Origin: CAVTJL01 sp963752325
Lineage (GTDB): Bacteria; Pseudomonadota; Alphaproteobacteria; Geminicoccales; Geminicoccaceae
Direction of reading: 5' to 3'
Assembly: GCA_963752325.1 (NCBI GenBank)
Contig: CAVVXU010000005.1
Span: 806,001 to 870,000 of the forward strand
Length of the DNA: 64,000 nt
Below the pieces are notes generated by a model, which saw only the letters and a list, made by a program, of their open reading frames with translations, searched no databases and was not told where the DNA came from. The position numbers and the translations under genes were made by a program. Positions 57,595-64,000 of the stretch are shown here, in pieces (positions within the stretch are counted from its first letter, which is position 1; every line of letters starts with the position of its first letter).

Positions 57595-58494
57595 ATGAAA
57601 CAATCGACAGTGGCACAGGCCTCACCCCGCAGTGCCGCGACCCCAGGGCCTGAGCCGCTCACGGCGGCAACAGTGCTGAAAGACCATATGGGGCTGTATC
57701 AGACGCCCCGGGTCGCACAGGTTGCACAATTCCTCGAACAGCACGGAGAGCGGTGGCCGATTCCGCCGGCGGAGATCCTCCCGGTCATCTTGATGAGTTA
57801 TGGCGAGGTGGAACTCCACCACGCGCGGACCTGGTTCGAGGCGGGCGAAGGAGCGCCCGGACGGCACGGCCGTCCCTCCCTCATCGATGTGGGGGCGGGA
57901 TTTGGGCCAGCGGGATTGGTGTTCGGCTCCCTCCACTACAGGGTGACCGCGATCGAGCTGCAGGCGGATATTGCCGCGATGGGCCAACGGATAGTCCAGG
58001 CCTGCGGCCTGCAGACCACCGTGCAGTACGCCATCAGCGACGTCATGGCATTCGCGCCGGAAACGCCGGCGGATACCCTCATCTCGGTTCTGTGTCTGCT
58101 GCACCTGCGAGACAAGGCCGGGGCGATGAGAAAGCTCGCCGGCCTGCTGCGCGCCGGGGGCCGGGCGTATCTCGCGGACTTCTACGCCAAAGGAGCGCTT
58201 TCGGCGCAGGATCGGGCCCTGCTCCGCGACGAGGTGGCGTGCCCGGGGCTGCTGACCGAGGACCAGTATATCAGCGCGCTCAGGGATGCAGGATTTGCCA
58301 CCGTGCGGTTCGAGGATGTTACCGCCGAGTATGCGGCGTTCGTGCATCGGCGATGGACGACCTACCGGCAGCAGGACATGTCGGCGCATTGCGACTCGCT
58401 GACCGGCTTCTACAGGGCGATGGACGCTCTCTTCCAGAGCGGCGATGGCGCATCGTCCCGGTTGGGCGGATGCCGCGTATATCTCGAGCGGTGA
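57595..58494 (+). CDS. Class I SAM-dependent methyltransferase
   Basis: 299 residues. SLIDVGAGFGPAGLVFGSLH is motif I, TAIELQADIAAMGQR the acidic loop, DTLISVLCLLHLRDKAG motif II/III and LLRAGGRAYLADFYAKGAL the post-motif strand. The C-terminal YRAMDALFQSGDG region is unassigned. It could act on a small molecule such as a phosphobase or amine; not determinable. Not a close paralogue of the methyltransferase at 45829. The 250 bases before it show no gene. Confidence 0.8.
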   Translation: MKQSTVAQASPRSAATPGPEPLTAATVLKDHMGLYQTPRVAQVAQFLEQHGERWPIPPAEILPVILMSYGEVELHHARTWFEAGEGAPGRHGRPSLIDVGAGFGPAGLVFGSLHYRVTAIELQADIAAMGQRIVQACGLQTTVQYAISDVMAFAPETPADTLISVLCLLHLRDKAGAMRKLAGLLRAGGRAYLADFYAKGALSAQDRALLRDEVACPGLLTEDQYISALRDAGFATVRFEDVTAEYAAFVHRRWTTYRQQDMSAHCDSLTGFYRAMDALFQSGDGASSRLGGCRVYLER

Positions 58495-58522
58495 CGCGGC
58501 GGGATGCCGGCGCCGGCCGTTA

Positions 58523-59671
58523 TCAAGCGCCGGCGGCCGCGAGCGCGCTCTCCAGGTCCGCGATCAGGTCGCCCACGTCCTCCGCCCCTGCCGACAGCCG
58601 CAGCAGGCTGGGCGGTGCCGGCGAGCCCGGGCCCTCGATCGAGGCGCGATGCTCGAGGAGGCTCTCCACGCCGCCGAGCGAGGTGGCACGCTTCCAGAGG
58701 CGGACGTTGGCGGCCGTGGCGATCGCGGCGCGCTCGCCGCCCCGGACCAGGATCGAGAGCATCCCGCCGAAGCCGCCCTGCATCTGGCGCGCGGCCAGCG
58801 TGTGGCCCTTGTGGGTCGGCAGGCCGGGATAGAGGACGCGCTCGACCCCGGGGTGGTGCTGGAGGTGGGCCGCGAGGTGCATGGCGTTGCCGCAGGATGC
58901 GCGCACGCGCAGGTGGAGCGTGCGCAGGCCGCGCGTGAGGAGCCACGCCTCGAACGGGCCGAGGACGGCGCCCTGGTCGTGCCGGATGGCGCGGATGCGC
59001 AGCCAGAGCTCATCGTCGGCCCGCCTGGCGACCAGCGCGCCCGCGAGCACGTCGCTGTGGCCGTTCAGATATTTGGTCGCGGAGTGCATGACGAGGTCGG
59101 CGCCGAGCTCCAGCGGCCGGGTGAGCAGCGGCGTCGGCACGGTGTTGTCGACGGCGACCTGGGCACCCGCCTCGTGCGCGAGGCCGGAGAGGAGAGCGAT
59201 GTCGCTCACCGCCCAGGTCGGGTTCGCCGGGGTCTCGAGCCAGAGGAGGCGCGTGCGGCCGGGGCGCAGGGCGGCGCGCACGGCCTCGGGCGCGGTCGTG
59301 TCGACCAGCTCCACCTCCAGCCCCCAGGACGTCGCGGTCTCGACCAGCCACTTGCGCAGGCCCCAGTAGATCACGGTGGGAGCCAGCACGTGATCGCCGG
59401 GCCGCAGGGCCTGGAACACCGCCGTCGCCGCCGCCATGCCGGAGGAGAAGAGCAGCGCCTCGGCCCCGCCCTCGAGCGCCGCGAGCACGGCCTCGGCCGG
59501 CGCGTAGGTCGGATTGCGGTCGCGGGCATAGTCGAAGCCGCGGCGGTAGGCGTTGTCGGGATCGCGCAGGAAGGTCGTGCTCGGCTGGAGGGGCGGGATC
59601 ACGCCGCCGGTGGCGGGATCCTCGAAGCCGGCGGCCTGGGCCAGCACTGTCTCGGGCCTGGGCCCCGTCAT
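58523..59671 (-). CDS. Cystathionine gamma-synthase/beta-lyase family PLP enzyme
   Basis: 382 residues of the Cys/Met-metabolism class: GGVIPPLQPSTTFLRD, YARDRNPTYAPAEAVLAALE, FSSGMAAATAVFQAL, WLETPANPTWAVSDI, VDNTVPTPLLTRPLELGAD and HSATKYLNGHSDVLAG with the PLP-binding Lys. Transsulfuration activity is implied; which bond is cut cannot be decided here. Single gene; the upstream PaiB-like gene is 64 bases away on the same strand. Confidence 0.9.
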   Translation of the reverse strand: MTGPRPETVLAQAAGFEDPATGGVIPPLQPSTTFLRDPDNAYRRGFDYARDRNPTYAPAEAVLAALEGGAEALLFSSGMAAATAVFQALRPGDHVLAPTVIYWGLRKWLVETATSWGLEVELVDTTAPEAVRAALRPGRTRLLWLETPANPTWAVSDIALLSGLAHEAGAQVAVDNTVPTPLLTRPLELGADLVMHSATKYLNGHSDVLAGALVARRADDELWLRIRAIRHDQGAVLGPFEAWLLTRGLRTLHLRVRASCGNAMHLAAHLQHHPGVERVLYPGLPTHKGHTLAARQMQGGFGGMLSILVRGGERAAIATAANVRLWKRATSLGGVESLLEHRASIEGPGSPAPPSLLRLSAGAEDVGDLIADLESALAAAGA

Positions 59672-59735
59672 GGTCGTCTCTCCTGTCTGGCCAGGGGCAC
59701 CGGCGACCGTCCCGCGGCGCCGCGGGTGGCCGGGG

Positions 59736-60359
59736 TCAGAGCGGTATCAGCGCTGCGGCGTCGCGCTCGGAGGCCCGCTCGCTCGCCCTGAGCCCGGCCG
59801 CCACGCCCGCCCGATCGGCGGCGCTGCGGTTCTGGCTCATCTTGCGCTTGCCCTCGAGGCGCTCGATCGGCAGGCGCAGGCCGACGATGCCCTTGAGCTG
59901 TGCCTGAATGAAGGACGCCGGCGCGTCGGTCACGGCCCAGGGCTCGGCGCGGGGGCCCTCGTGCAGCCCGGTCAGCCGCGTCACGACCTCGAGCAGGCGA
60001 TCCGCATCCTCGAAGAACTCGACCGGGCCATAGGCGTGGACGGCAACGTAGTTCCAGGTCGGCACGACCTTCCCGTGCTCCTGCTTCGATGGATACCAGG
60101 ACGGGCTGACATAGGCATCGGGCCCCATGAACAGCGCCATGGCGTCGCCCGTGGGCGGCAGCCTCCATTGCGCGTTCGCGCGGGCCACATGGCCGTAGAG
60201 CGTGCCCAAGGGGCCTTCCTCGGGCGCCAGGAGGAGCGGCAGGGGTGTGGCGACCAGCCCCTCGGCGGTGGCGGTGACGAGGCTCGCCAGGCGCGCTTCC
60301 CGCATGGTGCCATGCAGGGCGGCCAGGTCATCCTCACGAAAGGCGGGCGGTACGTACAT
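59736..60359 (-). CDS. PaiB-type FMN-binding negative transcriptional regulator
   Basis: 207 residues from ATG 60359, where the family begins: YVPPAFREDDLAALHGTMRE. PLPLLLAPEEGPLGTLYGHVA, VSPSWYPSKQEHGKVVPTWN and ASFIQAQLKGIVGLRLPIER are typical PaiB segments. The split-barrel flavin-binding fold was linked to repression of sporulation and protease genes in Bacillus; in proteobacteria the role is not established. Confidence 0.9.
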   Translation of the reverse strand: MYVPPAFREDDLAALHGTMREARLASLVTATAEGLVATPLPLLLAPEEGPLGTLYGHVARANAQWRLPPTGDAMALFMGPDAYVSPSWYPSKQEHGKVVPTWNYVAVHAYGPVEFFEDADRLLEVVTRLTGLHEGPRAEPWAVTDAPASFIQAQLKGIVGLRLPIERLEGKRKMSQNRSAADRAGVAAGLRASERASERDAAALIPL

Positions 60360-60496
60360 CGGCGTGGCTCCGGGATCGGCCCGGACCATGCCCGCGAATT
60401 GGCCCGCACGGAACGGCCAAACCCTTCCCGAGCGATGGGGCCAAGCTCGCCGCCATCCCGGCAGGCCGGGCAGCCCTCGGCCGGGTCGCCGACAGG

Positions 60497-61265
60497 TCAG
60501 TCCCTGACCGCCGCCATCATGTAGTTCACCGAGGGGTCGCGCACCGGCTGGAAGCGGTCATGCGCGGGATCCCAGGCCACGCCCTGGACGTCGGTGACGC
60601 GGAGGCCGGCAGCGCGACAGTGGCGCGCGAGCTCGGACGGGCTCAGGAAGCGCCGCCAGGCGTGCGTGCCGGGCGGCAGCCAGCGGAGCAGTCGCTCGGC
60701 GCCGACGATCGCCAGCGCATAGGACTTGGCGGTCCGGTTGAGCGTGGCCAGCACGACGAGCCCGCCCGGGCGCACCGCCGCCGCCACCCAGCGGATGAAG
60801 GCGTCGGGCTCGGGCACGTGCTCGACCACCTCGAGCGCCAGGACGACATCGAACGAGCGCCCCGCGGCCACCACGTCCTCGATCGGCAGCGCCTCGTAGG
60901 TGATCTCGAGGCCGGCCTCGGCCGCGTGGCGGCGGGCGATCTCGACGCTGCCGGGCTCGGGGTCGATGCCGGTGACGGCAGCGCCCAGCCGCGCCAGGGG
61001 CTCCGACAAGAGACCGCCGCCGCACCCGACGTCGAGCACGCTGCCGCCCCGCCAGCGGCGGATCCCGCTCCGGCCCGCCCAGGCGCTCGCGCGCCTTGTC
61101 GACGACGTAGCGGAGGCGGACCGGGTTCAGCCGGTGGAGCGGCCGCATCGGGCCGTCCGCATCCCACCAGCGCTCGCCCAGGCGCTGGAACTTGCGGAGC
61201 TCCTCGGCGTCGATGCCGAGCGACGACGTCCTATCGGGCAAGACCGTGGTGTCGCCCTTGCTCAT
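60497..61265 (-). CDS. ubiG: Ubiquinone biosynthesis O-methyltransferase UbiG (frameshifted)
   Basis: About 255 residues. N-terminal ELRKFQRLGERWWDADGPMR with LHRLNPVRLRYVVDKARERL, the UbiG signature; then after a one-base excess in or near GGG (61064-61072) the frame resumes as RRWRGGSVLDVGCGGG, EVVEHVPEPDAFI, LATLNRTAKSYALAIVGAE and ends SVNYMMAAVRD. It performs both O-methylations in ubiquinone synthesis. An aerobic bacterium would hardly lose it, so a consensus error is likely. Divergent from lysC, a common alphaproteobacterial arrangement. Confidence 0.9.
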
Positions 61266-61369
61266 GCCCTGCCCAATCATTAAACAGTGCGGCGTTTTTC
61301 GAGACCTGACCTCGGCGAGCAGCTGCGCGCCCGAGCGCGCATTTTGCTTTCCTGCATGCGAGTCCTGAC

Positions 61370-62593
61370 GTGACGCTGGTCGTCCAAAAGTATGGCGGCA
61401 CCTCGGTCGCCGATCTAGAGCGTATTCGCAACGTCGCGGCGCGCATCAAGCGGCACGTCGTGGCGGGCGAGCGGCTGGCCGTCGTCGTCTCGGCGATGGC
61501 GGGCACCACCAACCGGCTGGTCGGCTGGGTGCACGAGCTCGACCCCGCGGGCTTCGACGTGGCCGAGTACGATCAGGTGGTCGCCACCGGCGAGCAGGTC
61601 ACGATCGGCCTGTTGGCCATAGCGCTGCAGACGATCGGGGTGGGTGCCCGCTCCTTCCTCGGCTGGCAGGCCGGCTTCAAGACCGACGCCGCGCACAGCC
61701 GGGCGCGGATCGTCGATATGGATCCCCGCGCGGTCGCCGCCTGTCTCGACGAGGGGAAGGTCGCCATCGTCGCGGGCTTTCAGGGGCTGGGCCCGGACGG
61801 CCGGGTCACGACGCTCGGCCGCGGCGGTTCCGACACCTCGGCCGTGGCCCTGGCGGCAGCACTGCAGGCCGGACGCTGCGACATCTTCACCGACGTCGAC
61901 GGCGTCTACACCAGCGACCCCCGCATCGTCTCGAAGGCCAGAAAGCTCGAGCGCATCACCTACGAGGAGATGCTCGAGATGGCGTCCCTGGGTGCCAAGG
62001 TCCTGGAAACGCGCTCTGTCGCACTCGCCATGCGCCATGGCGTGCGCGTTCAGGTATTGTCGTCGTTCGAGGACAAGCCAGGCACCCTCGTCGTGGATGA
62101 GGACGAGATCGTGGAAACCCAGATCGTCAGCGGCATCGCATACTCGCGCAACGAGGCGCGCATCACCATCCAGCAGGTCCGGGACCGCCCGGGCGTGGCC
62201 GCGGCGGTCTTCGGGCCGCTGGCCGAAGCCAACATCAACGTCGACATGATCGTGCAGTCGGTATCGCGCGACGGCCGCAACGCCAACATGACCTTCACGG
62301 TCAGCAAGGCCGACATGCCGCGCACGCTGGCGGTCCTCGAGAAGGCCAGGCCCGAGATCGGGCACGAGCATGTCGCGGCCGACGCCGACGTGGTCAAGAT
62401 CTCCGTCATCGGCGTCGGCATGCGCAGCCACGCCGGCATCGCCCATCAGATGTTCCAGACGCTGGCCGCCAAGGGCATCAACATCCAGGCGATCGCGACC
62501 TCGGAGATCAAGGTCAGCGTGCTGGTGGCCGAGGAATATACCGAGCTTGCGGTACGGGCACTGCATTCGGCCTACGGGCTGGATTCGGCCTGA
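61370..62593 (+). CDS. lysC: Aspartate kinase
   Basis: 407 residues starting with GTG: VVQKYGGTSVADLERIRNVA (ATP/aspartate site), VAGFQGLGPDGRVTTLGRGG and SDTSAVALAAAL, DVDGVYTSDPRIV, then two ACT domains (RITIQQVRDRPGVAAAVFGP; ISVIGVGMRSHAGIAHQMFQ). It phosphorylates aspartate, the entry to lysine, threonine and methionine synthesis; the ACT pair gives feedback control by lysine/threonine. Confidence 0.96.
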   Translation: MTLVVQKYGGTSVADLERIRNVAARIKRHVVAGERLAVVVSAMAGTTNRLVGWVHELDPAGFDVAEYDQVVATGEQVTIGLLAIALQTIGVGARSFLGWQAGFKTDAAHSRARIVDMDPRAVAACLDEGKVAIVAGFQGLGPDGRVTTLGRGGSDTSAVALAAALQAGRCDIFTDVDGVYTSDPRIVSKARKLERITYEEMLEMASLGAKVLETRSVALAMRHGVRVQVLSSFEDKPGTLVVDEDEIVETQIVSGIAYSRNEARITIQQVRDRPGVAAAVFGPLAEANINVDMIVQSVSRDGRNANMTFTVSKADMPRTLAVLEKARPEIGHEHVAADADVVKISVIGVGMRSHAGIAHQMFQTLAAKGINIQAIATSEIKVSVLVAEEYTELAVRALHSAYGLDSA

Positions 62594-62597
62594 GCCC

Positions 62598-63647
62598 GTG
62601 ACGGTCCTGCCGAGCCACGAGCGCCTCGACGCCTGGTGGGCACGCGGCTGCAGCTTCCTCGGCACCGAGCTTGCCGTGATGGGCGGCGCCATGACCTGGG
62701 TGTCGGAGCGTCATCTCGTGGCGGCCATCTCCAATGCCGGCGGCTTCGGCGTGATCGCCTGCGGGTCGATGTCGCCCGATCTGCTGGCCCTGGAGATCCG
62801 GGCGACCCGGGCCATGACCGGGCGCCCGTTCGGCGTCAATCTCATCGTGCTGCACCCCGACCTGGACCGCCTCGTCGAGGTCTGCGTCGAGCAGGGCGTG
62901 GGCCATGTCGTGCTGGCGGGCGGCCTGCCGCCCCGGGGCACGATCGAGCGGCTGAAGGCCGCGGGCGCCCGGACCATCTGCTTCGCGCCCAGCCTCGCGA
63001 TCGCGAGGAAGCTGGTGCGCGGCGGCGCCGACGCGCTCGTCATCGAGGGCCACGAGGCGGGCGGCCATGTGGGGCCGGTCTCGACCTCGGTGCTGGCGCA
63101 GGAGATCCTGCCCGCCATGACCGACGTGCCGGTCTTCGTCGCCGGCGGCATCGGCCACGGCGAGGCGATCGGCGCCTATCTGCGCATGGGGGCGGCCGGC
63201 GTGCAGATCGGCACCGCCTTCGTCTGCGCCGAGGAATCGATCGCCCACCCGGCCTTCAAGCAGGCCTTCATCAGGGCCAGCGCCCGCGACGCCGTCGTCA
63301 CGGCGCAGGTCGATCCGGAGTTCCGGGTCATACCCGTTCGGGCGCTGGCCAACGCCGGCACGGCGGCCTTCGCGCGCACCCAGCTCGAGGTGATCGGCCG
63401 CTACCGGCGGGGCGAGCTCACCCACGAGGCGGCCTCGCTCGCCATCGAGCATTACTGGGCCGGCGCTCTGCGCCGGGCGGTGGTCGACGGCGACATCGAG
63501 AACGGCTCGCTGATGGCGGGGCAGAGCGTGGGCCTGGTGCGGCAGATCCGGCCGACCGCCGCCATCCTGGCCGAGCTCGTCCTGCAGGCCGAGGCGGCGC
63601 TCACGCGGGCCGGCGAGCGCCGTCCGGCGGAGGCGGTGTCGCGGTGA
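62598..63647 (+). CDS. Nitronate monooxygenase family protein
   Basis: 349 residues from GTG 62598, four bases after lysC. FMN-binding TIM barrel of the 2-nitropropane dioxygenase/FabK group: ISNAGGFGVIACG, VIEGHEAGGHVGPVST (catalytic-type His), VPVFVAGGIGHGEAIGAYLR and GAAGVQIGTAFVCAEESIAH. Oxidises alkyl nitronates or acts as an enoyl reductase-like protein. Tightly placed between lysC and the PtsP gene, so one transcript is likely. Confidence 0.88.
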   Translation: MTVLPSHERLDAWWARGCSFLGTELAVMGGAMTWVSERHLVAAISNAGGFGVIACGSMSPDLLALEIRATRAMTGRPFGVNLIVLHPDLDRLVEVCVEQGVGHVVLAGGLPPRGTIERLKAAGARTICFAPSLAIARKLVRGGADALVIEGHEAGGHVGPVSTSVLAQEILPAMTDVPVFVAGGIGHGEAIGAYLRMGAAGVQIGTAFVCAEESIAHPAFKQAFIRASARDAVVTAQVDPEFRVIPVRALANAGTAAFARTQLEVIGRYRRGELTHEAASLAIEHYWAGALRRAVVDGDIENGSLMAGQSVGLVRQIRPTAAILAELVLQAEAALTRAGERRPAEAVSR

Positions 63648-64000
63648 GCCCCACGGTCGGCTGGGGGCCGGCCGATCCGGCCACGGAAGCGAGGCGTGCC
63701 GGCGAGTTCTCGGGCGCAAGGCGGCTCCTGCGCCGCCTGATCGAGGTGGTGGCCGAGCCCACCAGCCCGCAGCAGCGCCTCGATCAGATCGTGCGCATGA
63801 TCGCCGCCAACCTCGTGGCCGAGGTGTGCTCGCTCTACGTCCAGCGCGCCGGCGACCTGCTCGAGCTCTTCGCGACCGAGGGCCTGGCCGGCGAGGCCGT
63901 GCATCACACGCGGATGCGGGTGGGCGAGGGCCTGGTCGGCACCATCGCGGCGACAGGGTCGGTGATCAGCACGGCGGCGGCCCAGGAGCACCCCAACTTC
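63644..64000 (+). CDS. ptsP: PtsP-type phosphoenolpyruvate-protein phosphotransferase (3'-partial)
   Basis: Starts at GTG 63644 overlapping the preceding TGA, and runs off the window after 119 codons. LLRRLIEVVAEPTSPQQRLD followed by AEVCSLYVQRAGDLLELFAT and RVGEGLVGTIAATGSVISTA is the N-terminal GAF domain found in EI-Ntr (PtsP). Only the GAF part is visible, so the identity rests on this and on the conserved position downstream of lysC. It starts the nitrogen phosphotransferase relay. Confidence 0.8.
   Translation, partial: MSPTVGWGPADPATEARRAGEFSGARRLLRRLIEVVAEPTSPQQRLDQIVRMIAANLVAEVCSLYVQRAGDLLELFATEGLAGEAVHHTRMRVGEGLVGTIAATGSVISTAAAQEHPNF

Overview
The window looks like a chromosomal stretch of a high-GC alphaproteobacterium, probably Rhodospirillales/Geminicoccales-like. 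The evidence is strong G/C third-position bias, ubiG divergent from lysC with a PtsP-type gene downstream at the right edge, and heavy use of Tat signals, lipoproteins and beta-barrel proteins. No rRNA, tRNA or CRISPR array was recognised. At least eight, perhaps ten, otherwise convincing genes are each broken by a 1-2 base indel, including ubiG and tarD. I read most of these as consensus/assembly errors rather than decay; affected genes are given across their full extent with the break located.

Left part (1-17.6 kb): a sulfatase/envelope locus. It holds four formylglycine-type sulfatases (two with near-identical Tat leaders), a Tat-exported HAD phosphatase plus a fossil of a second HAD copy, an outer-membrane barrel, an AraC regulator, several small lipoproteins (DUF4410, DUF3313 and two 69-residue twins), a DUF1254/DUF1214 protein, a DUF1269 membrane protein and a 2-TM channel-like protein. 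An FNR/FixK-like palindrome lies upstream of the lipoprotein run.

17.6-28.8 kb: an eight-heme TPR cytochrome on the minus strand, two tandem paralogous giant secreted proteins with aromatic/GPW repeats and Gly-rich tails, an MFS exporter, a DUF2938 membrane protein and an unrecognised basic-tailed protein.

28.8-44.5 kb: an accessory region. It holds orphan antitoxins (XRE-type, and HicB with only a stub of hicA), nested IS110-family remnants, a strikingly AT-rich 2-TM pentapeptide-repeat gene lying between inverted IS110-end repeats, two direct copies of an IS5/IS427-type element (one broken), a DUF29 fragment, and a lower-GC 819-aa patatin-like phospholipase with a central membrane domain. 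Core-like genes (CoA transferase, phytase-like esterase, SDR, YnfA, CpdB) lie between the two IS5 copies.

44.5-64 kb: mostly ordinary metabolism. In order: an M14-type deacylase, a methyltransferase with a degraded duplicate upstream, an NAD-dependent reductase, glyoxalase, DUF2339, a PaaE-like reductase, D-tartrate dehydratase, a CDGSH protein, Ppx/GppA with RlmE, a second methyltransferase, a cystathionine-gamma-synthase-type enzyme, PaiB-like, UbiG, aspartokinase, nitronate monooxygenase and the start of PtsP.
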